Assembly: GCA_947650365.1 (NCBI GenBank)
Contig: OX393553.1
Span: 64,821,596-64,885,595 of the forward strand
Source of the DNA: Chamaelirium japonicum
Lineage: Eukaryota > Streptophyta > Magnoliopsida > Liliales > Melanthiaceae
Reading direction: 5' to 3'
Length of the DNA stretch: 64,000 nt
The notes below the pieces were generated by a model. The model did not search any database and was not told where the DNA came from. It saw nothing but the letters and a program-made list of their open reading frames with translations. Position 1 is the stretch's first letter, and every line of letters begins with the position of its first letter. The position numbers and the translations under genes were made by a program. Shown here piece by piece: positions 46,834 through 58,948 of this stretch.

Positions 46834-47295
46834 TGTTAGTGGATTTTACTCCTGATCATCCATGAGAGATCCTACATCTAAGAGTATAGGATCATTACCA
46901 AAAGCGGAAGAATCCATGGATGAAGAACTTGTGCGAATCACGATCTCCGATACGTGTTCTCCGGACTTGGTTTCCACTCCCTGTGGCAAGAGGGATCTCT
47001 CTCTGGTGTGGACAGAGGGGGTATCCAGAAAACTCACGTAGAGATGTCGTTACCCGGGAGGGGGACCAAGTACCGTTATTTATAACCCTTTATGATTTCT
47101 CCCCATCAGAGAAATCAACAGATCCAACGGATGAGATTGATCTTAAAATTAGGCCCAGTAGCCCAGAGCATAGATAATTATGGTAAGCCCAATCAACAAT
47201 CACCCAGGCCCATCCTTATTGGGTTTTAGCCTTATATGGACTGTGGACCTCACATGTGGGCATGTGGGCCACATCTGGAAGCCCATAGGCTTACA
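46834..47295 (-). repeat. 3' LTR of the young copia element
   Basis: 462 bp; on the element strand it starts TGTAAGCC and ends CCACTAACA. A polypurine tract (minus strand aagtgggagat, at about 47296-47306) lies just inside. Confidence 0.95.
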
Positions 47296-47785
47296 ATCTC
47301 CCACTTGGACCACATTGACCACAATTTAAAATACATAATATACTTTTGTATATATAAAATAAATTTGAAATAAACTTTATGTGGTCAGGTGATTGGATAT
47401 TCAAAAGAAACTTTAAATGCCGGCCAAAGAATTAAAAAACAAACTTTATGGCTTTTCCATAATGCTCTAGGCCCTTTAACTTTAATGAGAAAGCTCAATG
47501 GTAAGGGCCAGGCGGTCCTGTGCTATCCATTTTAGAGCCGCACATTTCCTTCCATAACCACGAGTACCACTAAAACAAACCCACAAAGTAACTTAATCTG
47601 GGAAGCTGTATGAGTGAACTTGGTCAAGATGTTCACTCCTAGAATAGACGTATCTTTATGTCTATACTCGGTCCTACTTTATAATCCCAATGGATTAGAA
47701 TATAATTTCCTTAATAATCCCAATGGATTAGAACACAATATCTTTATAGTCAATCAGAAATAATACATTTAAGAAACTGAATGTC

Positions 47786-49465
47786 TTACACATCAAATGA
47801 CTCAATCAGACCCATAGACTTTACATGCTCAGTATAGATGCCAGGTGCTAGCCCCTTGGTCATCGGATCTGCAAGCATATGGTCTGTACTGATGTGCTCA
47901 ACTGAAATCTGATGACTGTCAATCTTTTCTTTAACAACAAGAAATTTGGTGTCTAGATGCCTAGACCCACTGGAGAACTTGTTGTTATTGGAAAATGCAA
48001 CCGCCGCTGAGTTATCACAGAAAAGACTGAGTGGACGAGAAATGGAGTCCACAATCCGAAGGTCTGTGATGAAGTTTCTCAGCCAAATCGCCTGTGATGT
48101 AGCCTCATAACATGCAATATACTCTGCAGCCATCGTGGAAGGTGCTGTAATTGTCTGTTTTTGACTCTTCCACGAAACTGCTCCTCCAGCTAATAAGAAG
48201 ATGTATCCAGAAGTGGACTTCCTAGTATCTGGGCAGCCGGCAAAGTCAGAGTCCGTGAATCCTATAACTTCCAGCTCATCTGATTTCCTATAAGTTAACA
48301 TGAAATCCATAGTCCCTCGCAGATACCTGAATACCTTCTTGGCAGCATCCCAATGCGCTTTGCCTGGATCACTTTGAAATCTGCCAAGTAATCCAACTGC
48401 AAAGGCAATGTCTGGACGTGTGCACGTCTGTGCATACATAAGGCTACCAACTGCAGATGCATAAGGTATTTCTGTCATGCCATCCCGCTCCAATTGATTT
48501 CTTGGACTTTGGGATTTACTAAGTATATCCCCTTTATGTACAGGAGCTGTCCCGGATCTGCCTTTATGAAAGTTGAATCTTTCCAGAATTTTCTCAATGT
48601 AGGCTTTCTGAGACAAACCTAAAATACCCTTTGGCCTGTCTCTCCGAATTTCTATGCCAAGGACATAGGAAGCCTCACCCATATCTTTCATATCAAAATT
48701 CTGGGATAAGAAAACTTTCGTATCATGCAGTAGTCCAAAATCATTGCTGGCAAGCAGAATATCATCAACATATAGGACTAGAATTATAAATTTGCTCCCA
48801 CTGACCTTTAGGTAAATACATTGATCAACAATGTTTTCCTTAAAACCAAAGGTCAGTATTACCTCGTTGAATTTGAGGTACCACTGTCGGGAGGATTGTT
48901 TTAGTCCATATATTGATTTCTTTAGTCTGCATACCATATGCTCTTGTCCTTTGTGTGAGAATCCTTCAGGTTGTTTCATGTAAACCTCCTCACACAAATC
49001 CCCATTCAGAAAAGCAGTTTTGACATCCATCTGGTGTAACTCAAGGTCAAACTGAGCCACCAGAGCCATGATTATTCTGAAGGAGTCCTTCCTGGATACT
49101 GGAGAGAAGGTCTCAGTGTAGTCAATGCCTTCTTTCTGAGTGAATCCTTTGGCTACCAATCGGGCCTTGTACCTTTCTATATTACCTCTTGAGTCCCGTT
49201 TGGTCTTGAAAACCCATTTACAGCCAACGGGCTTCGATCCTTCAGGTAATACTACAAGGTCCCAGACTTGATTTTTAGCCATAGATTCAAGCTCATCATT
49301 CATGGCATTGAACCACTCTTCAGAGTTAAAACTGTTCATGGCTTCAGAAAAACTGAGGGGATCATCAACACAATGGCCATCCTCATGAAGGTAGACAAGA
49401 TAATCATTCGATATGGCAGGTCTTTTCTGTCTAGAGGATCTCCTCAACTCCAGTTGTGCTCCCAA
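47786..49465 (-). CDS. copia reverse transcriptase and RNase H
   Basis: 559 residues, in frame with the gag-integrase frame to the right. The Met at 49465 is only the first after the two linker stops; the natural protein would be one polyprotein. RT blocks: [57 protein letters not shown] and the catalytic LYVDDILLAS (about residue 235). RNase H: TRPDIAFAVGLL, DSDFAGC, STSGYIFLLAGGAVSW, STMAAEYIA and LFCDNSAAV. It ends about 490 bp from the inner LTR edge. All catalytic motifs are intact. Confidence 0.95.
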   Translation of the reverse strand: MGAQLELRRSSRQKRPAISNDYLVYLHEDGHCVDDPLSFSEAMNSFNSEEWFNAMNDELESMAKNQVWDLVVLPEGSKPVGCKWVFKTKRDSRGNIERYKARLVAKGFTQKEGIDYTETFSPVSRKDSFRIIMALVAQFDLELHQMDVKTAFLNGDLCEEVYMKQPEGFSHKGQEHMVCRLKKSIYGLKQSSRQWYLKFNEVILTFGFKENIVDQCIYLKVSGSKFIILVLYVDDILLASNDFGLLHDTKVFLSQNFDMKDMGEASYVLGIEIRRDRPKGILGLSQKAYIEKILERFNFHKGRSGTAPVHKGDILSKSQSPRNQLERDGMTEIPYASAVGSLMYAQTCTRPDIAFAVGLLGRFQSDPGKAHWDAAKKVFRYLRGTMDFMLTYRKSDELEVIGFTDSDFAGCPDTRKSTSGYIFLLAGGAVSWKSQKQTITAPSTMAAEYIACYEATSQAIWLRNFITDLRIVDSISRPLSLFCDNSAAVAFSNNNKFSSGSRHLDTKFLVVKEKIDSHQISVEHISTDHMLADPMTKGLAPGIYTEHVKSMGLIESFDV

Positions 49466-49555
49466 TGGTGGTACTTGCTATGGGATAACAACTGGTTCAG
49501 GATCTTGATGGAGTGGTTCCTGTTCCACATTTTGTGGTTCTTGAATTATGGGTTA
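49466..49555 (-). pseudogene. integrase-RT linker with two stop codons
   Basis: The reading frame is shared with both flanking frames but has TAA at 49555-49553 and TAG at 49480-49478. Both would be glutamine codons (CAA, CAG) with one C-to-T change each. No frameshift is present. Confidence 0.85.
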
Positions 49556-51856
49556 TATTTCCACAGCACGAGGCTGTCCAACTGAAAATGGAATAAACCC
49601 ATATGGAACAGGTACAGGAGCTTCCTGTAAAGAAATATCCTGCTCTATATGCTCCTCAAACACTATGTGTCGAGGTTGCACACTCCCACTGATTGAGTCA
49701 TCCTCTATGAACCTTGCAGTCCTTGTTTCTACAATCTTTATAGGAGAAGATGGACAGTAGAACTTATACCCTTTGGACCTTTCCAGATAACCGATAAAAT
49801 AACCTGATACGGTTCTTAGGTCCAATTTCTTAATATGTGGGTTGTACACCCTAGCCTCAGCTTGACAACCCCACGTGTGCAAATGTCCTAAACTTGGTTT
49901 CCTTCCTGTCCATATTTCATAGGGTGTCTTTGGAACAGCCTTCGAAGGAACCCTGTTTAAGATATACGTGGCAGTCCTTAAGGCTTCAGCCCACAAAAAT
50001 AAAGGAAGGGTAGAGTTACTGATCATACTCCTAACCATATCAATCAATGTGCGGTTTCTTCGTTCAGCTACACCATTCTGGCTTGGCGTACCAGGAGTGG
50101 TGTATTGAGGAACTATACCACACTGTTCAAGGAACTTTGCAAAAGGTCCAGGAGCCTGACCTATTGAGGTCTGTCTACCAAAGTATTCACCACCTCGATC
50201 TGATCTGACCACCTTAATTCTTTTGTTAAGTTGGTTTTCTACCTCGGCCTTGAAAGCTTTAAAGGCATCGAGTGCTTCGGATTTCTCCTTAAGTAAGTAG
50301 ATATAACCAAATCTTGAATGGTCATCAGTAAATGTGATGAAATACCGTTGGCCTGTAATGCACTGCGGGAACGGTCCACAAATGTCAGTATGGACCAAGT
50401 CTAGTGTTCCATCACTTCTTATAGCACCTTTAGAGGAGGTCTTGGTCTGCTTGCCCTTTATGCAGTCCATACAGATTCCAAAGTCAGAAAAGGTGATGTT
50501 CAATAATCCTTCTCTAATTAATCTTTGGATCCTCTCCTTGGAGATATGCCCTAATCTCCTATGCCATAATAAGGACAAATGACTACTGGTTTCTTCATTT
50601 CCATGCAGAGTTACTAAAGTTTGATTTTGGGAAGTATTAAGACGAATCCTATACAACCCATCAATCAGAATACCTGAACCAACACATTGGGATTGATAGC
50701 ACAACTGGAACTGGGAATTAATAAAGCTAAAAGCAAATCCCAATGAGTCAAGTCTTGATACAGAAATCAAATTTCTAGAAAATGCAGGAATATAAAAGGT
50801 ATTTTCTAGATCAAGTACAAAGCCAGAATCTAGAAAAAGCCTAAAAGTGCCAACGGATTGAACTTTCGAGCGCACGCCATTCCCAGTAATCACGCTACGC
50901 TCATCCGGTCTTGGCAACCTGCTGGACAGGTATCCCTGCATGGAATTTGCCACATGCACAGTGGCACCAGTGTCAATCCACCAAGTATCAGATGGAACAG
51001 AAACTGAATGCAATTCTAGGCATACCGAAACGAAGGAGTTACCTTTCTTCCTGAGCCATTTAGCATAGCGAGGGCAATCCTTCTTCACGTGACCTCTTTT
51101 CTTGCAGAAGAAACACCTAGGGCCCTGAATGCCAGCTTGATTTTCCTGAGTAGCTGGCGCCCTTTTAGTCTTCTTCTTCCCCAAGTCACGATTCACATGC
51201 CTGCTACTTTCTCCTCTGATGCGCTTCTGACCCTTATGAGAGATCATATTGATGCTATGAGAGCTCTCCTGTCTCAACCTGCTCTCCTCCTGAACACACA
51301 TGGTCAGTAGTTCATTCACTGACCATTTTTCCTTCTGTGTGTTGTAGGAGATCTTGAAGGGTCCGAATTCAGATGGCAGAGAGTTCAGTATGAACTGCAC
51401 CAGAAAGGAGTCCGAGATAGTAATCTCAATAGCATTCAGCTGCGATGCAATATCCCGCATCTCCATTATGTGCTCCCGAATGGAGCCTGATCCGGAGTAC
51501 CTCATGGAAGAGAGCTTACTCATTAAGGTGCTGGCCAGTGCCTTATTGGAGCTAGCAAACTGTTGCTCCACGGCCTCAATGAATTCGCGGGATGTCTCAC
51601 AATCGGGGATAGATCCCTTTATGTTTCTTCCGACATGCGTTTTCATCAGCATCAAACTGAGCCGATTAGAGCGCTCCCACTTATCAAAGAAAGCCCTTTG
51701 ATCTGGGGTAGACCCCTCTGTAGGAGAGGCTGGCTTATCAGCCCTTAACGCCAGATCTAGGTCCATGCACCCTAACAGTATCAACATTCTCTCTTTCCAC
51801 TCCGCATAGTTGGAGCCATTAAGGATAGGGAGAGAATTATTCATGGGTAGTAACAT
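49553..51856 (-). CDS. copia gag, protease and integrase
   Basis: 767 residues. Gag begins [20 protein letters not shown] and has the usual helical core ([19 protein letters not shown]). Then come a complete zinc knuckle [14 protein letters not shown] (about residue 247), protease [12 protein letters not shown] (about 292), integrase zinc finger LWHRRLGH...CMDCIKGK, and integrase core ([45 protein letters not shown]). An insert between RGGEY and the next conserved segment matches the decayed element at 36.1 kb. The ATG at 51856 is chosen because it precedes the gag consensus directly. Confidence 0.95.
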   Translation of the reverse strand: MLLPMNNSLPILNGSNYAEWKERMLILLGCMDLDLALRADKPASPTEGSTPDQRAFFDKWERSNRLSLMLMKTHVGRNIKGSIPDCETSREFIEAVEQQFASSNKALASTLMSKLSSMRYSGSGSIREHIMEMRDIASQLNAIEITISDSFLVQFILNSLPSEFGPFKISYNTQKEKWSVNELLTMCVQEESRLRQESSHSINMISHKGQKRIRGESSRHVNRDLGKKKTKRAPATQENQAGIQGPRCFFCKKRGHVKKDCPRYAKWLRKKGNSFVSVCLELHSVSVPSDTWWIDTGATVHVANSMQGYLSSRLPRPDERSVITGNGVRSKVQSVGTFRLFLDSGFVLDLENTFYIPAFSRNLISVSRLDSLGFAFSFINSQFQLCYQSQCVGSGILIDGLYRIRLNTSQNQTLVTLHGNEETSSHLSLLWHRRLGHISKERIQRLIREGLLNITFSDFGICMDCIKGKQTKTSSKGAIRSDGTLDLVHTDICGPFPQCITGQRYFITFTDDHSRFGYIYLLKEKSEALDAFKAFKAEVENQLNKRIKVVRSDRGGEYFGRQTSIGQAPGPFAKFLEQCGIVPQYTTPGTPSQNGVAERRNRTLIDMVRSMISNSTLPLFLWAEALRTATYILNRVPSKAVPKTPYEIWTGRKPSLGHLHTWGCQAEARVYNPHIKKLDLRTVSGYFIGYLERSKGYKFYCPSSPIKIVETRTARFIEDDSISGSVQPRHIVFEEHIEQDISLQEAPVPVPYGFIPFSVGQPRAVEI

Positions 51857-53836
51857 AGTAGGATTAACAGCTGTAAGACAGAATAAGCAGGAAAAATAAA
51901 TTAGAAGCTACATTACAGGATTCCACACTTTAACTATCCCAAGTCATCGTCTGAGCATCAGACTAAGATGGCTTGGTGAGCAACCAAATGCAACATCACA
52001 ACCCCTCCTTTGGGAGCAGAGCTATGACTGCTCTAGGTTCACTCAACTTGACAGTTTGCAACTGTCTGTAAGACTGGTGATTCTTAAGTTTCCAGTTTTA
52101 AAGAGTATGACACCTTTGGGCAGTCAAGATCTCTTCAAAATAGGTCTCAACAGAATCTCCATCCTACTCCATCCTGAGCCTACTTTTGTGTTCAGCCCTC
52201 CTTTGGGAGCAGACTGGGCACACTAGTACTCAGGTGCAAGACTGTGTGAACACGGGCTTTATGTGGTAAACTCTCAAATTCTTCTACCTGAGGCCGCTTT
52301 GGCTTGCACCCAGATAGTCGAAAAAGCGAGTAAGTACCACCTATAAGTGTTGCACTCAAAACACTACCACAAGTAGTAAACACTAAATAGTGCCAACTCA
52401 AGAGCTTTATATGGTGAAGAAAGTACTCACTCCAACTTGAGGCTGCTTTGGCTAGCACTCAGTTGGTGTAGGCACAAATCAACACCATCTGAAAAAGTTG
52501 CATCTAACAAGATGCGTCAATGGCACAATTTAGTGATTTTCAAAATGTTAGGGTCTTTTCTGTCAATTGATATAAAACAGGGCTTTAGGGCTCGGCCAGG
52601 GATTCCACACATCCATACATCATCAAAAATAATAGATAGTCCAAAGTCCAATTATACAGACCAAAATGATGAATTAAACAACTTGGAAGCACTGTTCACA
52701 AACAGGCCCCTGCAATTTATAAAATTACATACAAGAACTTTCTGCATTTCCTTCACACGACCTGTTACTAAATAATCCCATAGCCTTCGGGATCGAATAT
52801 AGGTCCAGCAATGTGCATAGCATAAACATTCACAGCATTGCAGAAACATTCACAGATAATAATTGCATATAGGTCCCTGGCCGACCCAAAAAATATTTCG
52901 CAGTAAAGCCCTTATTTAATCAATTGACAGATGGTTCATTGAGTGGTATGACTCGATTCAGTCCAAGCCAAATCGGTTCATACCCGGATTGGTTCGATTC
53001 GAAACAATTTAGATCGGATGACTTGGGGTAGGGGGGTCATAATAATTCAATTGGGATTAATGGGTTTTATCACAAAGCACTGATTGCATGTTAAGTGGGC
53101 CTTCAGAATGGTTCCCACGAAGCACAGAATGTGCAACAATTGACAACTAGTGCTCTGTACTCAGTTTTGGGTCGGGTTTTAAAAATAAAACCCAATTGAG
53201 ACCCAACTCAAAGCCCATTAGAGAGACCCAACTCAAGGCCCAATAGAACATATACCTTCACGATTGCACATAATCACGAAGGGTCGCGAAGGGTTGCGAA
53301 GCCTCGCGACGTCGCCGTGTAACCGCCGCCCCAATCGCAACAACCGCCGGCAACTGCCCCTCTCCGCGTCCCAACCGTCGCCCGATCGGTTGCCGGCGAG
53401 CGGCGGGAGGGTCCCCAGCCGCGCCGGTGGATGCGCCGCCCACTCGCGAGCCTTGGACTGCGAGGCCTCCGGCGAGCATCACCAACCTCGGCCCGCAACA
53501 CCGCCCGTCGGGATCGCCCGACGACGGCTCTCTTCCCCTTTCTCTCATTTTTTTTTTTTTAAAAAAAAATGGAAAAGAAAAGATTGGGGATCTCGGATGC
53601 GATGGCAACTCGGCCGTGGGGAAGAGGAGTTGTTCGGCGAGCCCTCCGAATCCGTCAAAAACGAAAATCGGATTTGGGGTTTCTTGATGTACAGCCATGG
53701 GAAAATTCTTCCCATTTCATCCGATCGAAATTGGTCGAAGACAACAATTTTTACAGAAAAAATTTAATAAAAACAATTGCAGAAATTGAATGTTGTGAAT
53801 CGGCCATTCAACCAATCCGTCCAGGCCGGAACCACG
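51857..53836 (-). other. leader of the young copia element
   Basis: About 2 kb between primer-binding site and gag. Repeated acccaactcaa(g/a)gcccatta-like segments at about 53190-53245 and a GC-rich stretch with frames on both strands (53258-53767) are present; none matches a known domain. Confidence 0.6.
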
Positions 53837-53848
53837 GCTCTGATACCA
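53837..53848 (-). promoter_or_regulatory. primer-binding site of the young copia element
   Basis: The plus strand gctctgatacca is the reverse complement of TGGTATCAGAGC; it lies two bases from the LTR at 53851. Confidence 0.93.
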
Positions 53849-53850
53849 AT

Positions 53851-54312
53851 TGTTAGTGGATTTTACTCCTGATCATCCATGAGAGATCCTACATCTAAGA
53901 GTATAGGATCATTACCAAAAGCGGAAGAATCCATGGATGAAGAACTTGTGCGAATCACGATCTCCGATACGTGTTCTCCGGACTTGGTTTCCACTCCCTG
54001 TGGCAAGAGGGATCTCTCTCTGGTGTGGACAGAGGGGGTATCCAGAAAACTCACGTAGAGATGTCGTTACCCGGGAGGGGGACCAAGTACCGTTATTTAT
54101 AACCCTTTATGATTTCTCCCCATCAGAGAAATCAACAGATCCAACGGATGAGATTGATCTTAAAATTAGGCCCAGTAGCCCAGAGCATAGATAATTATGG
54201 TAAGCCCAATCAACAATCACCCAGGCCCATCCTTATTGGGTTTTAGCCTTATATGGACTGTGGACCTCACATGTGGGCATGTGGGCCACATCTGGAAGCC
54301 CATAGGCTTACA
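53851..54312 (-). repeat. 5' LTR of the young copia element
   Basis: 462 bp, apparently identical to 46834-47295. Confidence 0.95.
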
Positions 54313-54998
54313 CAGCCAACATGAGACTGAACGAGGTGCCTAGTTCTAAGTGTTGGTCGACGGTCGACAGCTTGGAGCACCGGCTGCTGTAGTTGCAGCA
54401 AGCGTCGACGGACGCGGAACTAAAAAGCTGCATCAATAATGTAACCTTGTGTGAGCGAATCACGTTAATCAATATTTGGCATGAACATCTCTTCCTGATC
54501 GTTGGTTATTCTAGCTACAACGAGTGCAATAAATCAATTGGATAGCAAAAATGCTCTCAGTGGTCGTGGAAGGCTGTTGGAAGACACCAGGCTCTTTCCT
54601 ATGCATATCCTACGTGGCATAAGTCTTCCGGACAATTTTAGGAATCCTCGATTAGGAGGCTGTTGGAGATGTTTTTTTTTTTGGGGAATCTATTGGAGAT
54701 GCTCTTAAGGAAGTGTTTGGCCAAAAGAAAGAGATAAAAGAAAAGAAGTAATGATGAAGAGCAATGTTATTCAACACAAAGCACCACCAGCTGCTTCGCT
54801 GCAATCACGTGGCCTGTGGCAGTCTCCCTCCACCTCTAATCCCTATATAAAGGTACCCGGCCATACAAAGAGTTCATCGATCCTGTAATTGTAAGCTCCT
54901 CATTCTCGTCAGGTCATACCATTGTGCAATGGCAGAGATTGTGGTTGTGAGCTCTACACACCTGCAGACTCCACCACCACCTCCGCCTCCCGCAATTA
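54313..54998 (+). repeat. tandem duplication unit B, right part (TPS copy 2 promoter)
   Basis: Resumes cagccaacatgagactgaac, matching unit A from 45942. Unit B carries about 40 bp near 54556-54595 (gtggtcgtggaaggctgttg...) that unit A lacks. The region ends inside TPS exon 1. It keeps cacgtggcctgtggcagtct (54807) about 40 bp before the TATA box; CACGTGG is a G-box-like core. Confidence 0.88.
54844..54851 (+). promoter_or_regulatory. TATA box of TPS copy 2
   Basis: TATATAAA in taatccctatataaagg, 85 bp upstream of the ATG at 54929. Confidence 0.78.
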
Positions 54999-55111
54999 AC
55001 GGCGGAAAAAACGAGGCGGCAATCCTCCCCGACCGACCAGTGGCCGACTTTCACCCCTCCGTTTGGGGTGACTATTTCATTACCCACGCGCCTCCTCCCC
55101 ACCCTAGCCAG
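54929..55111 (+). CDS. TPS copy 2 exon 1
   Basis: 61 codons, donor CAG|GTATAT, phase 0. Contains a Pro run and then DRPVADFHPSVWGDYFI, the conserved N-terminal TPS block. The start is the first ATG after the TATA box. Confidence 0.9.
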
Positions 55112-55192
55112 GTATATAGATGCACTAGTATTAACATGAACAATTACGATTCTGCTCGATCGGATTGCACATCTTTTATATATATATATATA

Positions 55193-55696
<504 letters not shown>

Positions 55697-55980
55697 GGGT
55701 AGGCTGCCATGTGGCATAAAAGACCATTTTTTTATAAGAATAGTACAGATGTGTTGTCAACCAACTACTGCCTTTCCTTTTCTTTTTTACATATTTTCTA
55801 TTTTTTTTTTCGGGTTTTGCCACGGTTGCCACAAGCATTTTTAGAAGGTTTAAGTGGATCTAGGCCATGTTTGACTACGCGAATAGCGCCCGGCATATGC
55901 TAAACACATAGCATGAAAAGTTGGATGAGCCGGGCATGCTTCCTCTATCGTATGTGGTAGCGGCAAGCATAAGCTAAGTC

Positions 55981-56027
55981 TTTTTTTTTTTGAGAAATCC
56001 CTCTCATAGTATGAGGGGGGGGGGGGT

Positions 56028-56059
<32 letters not shown>

Positions 56060-56385
56060 GGCCTGGACCCCTACCTGTTTATTAAAAAAGAAAAGGAGGA
56101 GAACCCAGCTCAAGTGTTAGTATTATAAAGGGTTCAATAGAAAACTCCTGGCATCCGCCGAAGCGCAGGACGCCCAAAGGTGGATCAACGATCTCGTCAT
56201 GAGGATGAGCTGATCCGTTGACAAGGTCTTGCCATGGAAAATCCTCTGGTTCCTCTCCAGCCATAACGACCACGAGATCCCGATGGCTAGCATATCCCAG
56301 CCGCGGCGATCGGGACCCTTGAAGCGCCTGCTTCGCCAAGGTCCCCACAGCTTGGCGACACTGTCCGGTGTAGATCTGACACTTG
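55981..56385 (-). mobile_element. 5'-truncated LINE in TPS copy 2 intron 1
   Basis: Flanked by the 16-bp direct repeat aagcataagctaagtc (55965-55980 and 56386-56401). Read on the minus strand it encodes the C-terminal reverse-transcriptase tail (GISWSLWLERNQRIFHGK, within 56385-56123), then a 3' UTR with a G/C tract and hairpin (ccctctcatagtatgaggg), and ends in poly(A) (plus-strand T run 55981-55991). A 43-base G tract at 56015-56057 lies inside the 3' UTR. Confidence 0.9.
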
Positions 56386-56543
56386 AAGCATAAGCTAAGT
56401 CAAACACAATCTTAGACGTGCTAGATAAATCAGAAAAAGCACTTTAAGGTGGCCCATAAACTCTACTTGCTAAAGTACGCCTTGTTTGGCATTGGTGTTG
56501 AACCCTGCTTTCAAATTACATGTAAACCTTACATTTTGTGATG

Positions 56544-56724
56544 GAGAAATGCTATTTAGCCCGAAGGTTTTTTCGATTTCGTTGGCCTGATTGATATGGC
56601 AGCATGTAACTGGTGGCTGAAACCCAATATCGACATTTAAGTCTTTTATACCACTAGTTGCATGCTGCCACATCAATTGGGCTGAGCGGAATTGGAAAAA
56701 CCTTCGGGCTGAATACCATTGCTC
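56544..56724. mobile_element. MITE (GAGAAATGCTATTTAGCCCG ends)
   Basis: 181 bp with imperfect terminal inverted repeats: gagaaatgctatttagcccg at the left; the right end reads, in reverse, gagcaatggtattcagcccg. Inner matches are gatatggcagcatg and catgctgccacatc. No coding sequence. Lies in TPS intron 1. Confidence 0.78.
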
Positions 56725-58603
56725 TTTGAGATGTGGGAGGTGTGCTATTTATGATTTCTCTCTCTTCGGAGGTATGTTATATATGGTTTCTCTTTCTTCG
56801 GCTTCCTCGAGACCAAAGCTTGTCCAAACACTGTCCACTTGAAGTTTTTTTTTCATAAGTTCTTTTAATTAAACATTTTGCCAAAAGCTACCACAGCGAA
56901 ATGAGCCCTGAGAATTGCATGCCAAGAGAGGTGAATTATCAATTTATTATTGTTTATTTAGCATGAAAGAGAACAAATTTTGTTTTCTTATTTATCCTTT
57001 TGTTTTATTTATCGTGTGAAAGATAAACAGATAATTTTTTTTTGTATTCCTATCAATTATTACTTCATCTTCTCCTTGGAGCGTCATTCCACCAAAGACA
57101 TAGGAATCTGACTTGGTTGCAACAATCATCGAATGTGTAAAAAGATTTATAAAATTGAAAGACTAAAAAAAAAAAATAATAGCAAAAAAAGAAGAGAAAG
57201 AAGCCATGACAACAAACAGAGAAGAGAAATTATTATTTTACTTGATTGCATTTGTATTGAGATTTACAATTATTTATAGATCAGTATGAATGAGATCTTT
57301 CAATATCTCATCTTAATATGCTCTTAGATCTCACATATCAAATCACATTCCAAAATTTTCTCAAATTATATATTTTTTCTTAATCACATAGCTATGCTAA
57401 ATATATTGCTATAATTATATTCCCTAATAATATGAAGTAGGCATAGCCATTACGAGATAATGGAGTGTCCGAAGAAAAAAAAAGTTTTCTTTCCGCCTTA
57501 GGTTATGACTGGCTAATTACTTTATTCATCAAGGACCACAACCAAGGTTAAAAGTATCAAAAAAAAGAAAAGAAAAAAAGTTTAGAATGTCGCAAGATGT
57601 TGAAGCTCTAATATCTTGAAGTTCTAACTCAAAGATTTGGTAGTTTGGAGGAAGCAATCCTATATTGGGTGAATGTAGGGATGTACGCTCATAGTGACCT
57701 GTGCCACTTTTCTCATTAGCATTTGCCAGACACATGCACGCATGTCACACGCATGCAAAGAGTGCGATGGAAGTTGGAGGCGTACGTCTACTGGGTTAGT
57801 GGATACTTATCTACTTAATTTTTATCCCGTTTGATTCAAATTAGATACCCAAAAGGCCTAAATATCCCTGATATTTTAAATGTTTATTATTGTTTAGAAC
57901 ATGTGATTGGGGCAACAAAGGGTTTGGTTTCAGCTTTAAACCTAATTATCTTTATATAGAAGAGATATAACATGTCAGATACTAGTGCATGCCCGTGCCT
58001 ATCGGCACTGCAGTGGGCTACCTTCGGCGGCAACACATTGTCGACGCTGCCATGGGCCACCTTTAGCGGCAACACACCTGAACGTCTTCGACAGCAAAAC
58101 ACTTTCAACAACAACACCGGCATTCATAGAGACACTCATTTTCTTGCCTGTGCCGATTGGCACGAAGCGGGCGCCTGTAGCGCGACCAACTCCCCCTCCC
58201 CCTATAATCGATCAATCATAGCTGACTCTATTTGAACTGATTCTTCGAGATCGACCTGATGGTTTGGGGCAGTCGAAATTTCAGTAGGCGGGTTTATAGC
58301 CGTTGATGCGAACAACGATCACAAGATAAACGGTCTGGTTTAGTGCAGTTTAAATGGGTCGGGATTTTATGGGTTTAGTGCAGTTTAAATGGGTCGAGAT
58401 TTGAAACCAAGGGGAGGGAGTTGGTTGATGGGGAAATAAAGATCTTACGTTGAGTTTTGAACGAATGGTTAGATCTATTCGGTTCATTTTTGTCTAGTCA
58501 ACTTGTCCTAGTCAGCGGTTCTGTTTTGTCTAATCAGCACAAAACCGACGTGCCATGTTATATTGATTGATTCCATTAATCAGGTGTCAACTAAGAACAT
58601 TAT
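56725..58603. other. remaining intron 1 sequence, no gene seen
   Basis: AT-rich to 57900, then mixed. Short frames (for example 57972-58235 plus) have no recognisable domain. The doublet gtttagtgcagtttaaatgg at about 58336 and 58376 is a 40-bp direct repeat. Confidence 0.5.
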
Positions 58604-58839
58604 GGATAAATTACACATAAACCACCTGTAGTTTGACCAATTATCACTTACACCCTCTCATGTTTAAAAATCTACAAATGTCCCACAATAGTTTGAAAAA
58701 CACATCAATTGCACCCCCTCCAGAGTGGGTCTATGTGTATGGTTTTTCAAACTATAGGAAGGCATTTATAGGGTTTTAAACACGAGTGGGTGTAAATGAT
58801 AATCGGTCAAACTACAGGGGGTCCATGTGTAATTTATCC
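58604..58839. mobile_element. MITE (GGATAAATTACAC ends) 110 bp upstream of exon 2
   Basis: 236 bp, left ggataaattacacataaacc and right ccatgtgtaatttatcc, with gtagtttgacc/ggtcaaactac inside: a 35-bp imperfect inverted repeat. The ends resemble those of the Mutator-like MITE at 37773. The target duplication is not clear. Confidence 0.8.
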
Positions 58840-58948
58840 AAATATTAATTATAGATTAGAAGGCAATTTTAATGAATAATGGATCTGCTAGAAAAGATAT
58901 GGAAAACTTTGGTTATCACCGTGCAACATCTAACCCAGTTTGCTGCAG

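Larger units (their letters stand above)
46834..54312 (-). mobile_element. young, nearly intact Ty1/copia element
   Basis: 7479 bp on the minus strand, flanked by the 5-bp target duplication CAGCC (46829-46833 and 54313-54317). The empty site survives in unit A at 45942-45946. The two 462-bp LTRs look identical base for base when read side by side. It has a perfect primer-binding site, a polypurine tract, full gag-protease-integrase and RT-RNase H. The only coding lesions I see are two in-frame stops in the integrase-RT linker (49553-49555 and 49478-49480). Confidence 0.95.

Noticed and set aside
53258..53767. GC-rich 75-167-residue frames in the leader of the young copia element
   Set aside because: Overlapping frames on both strands with no known domain; typical of GC-rich leader sequence.
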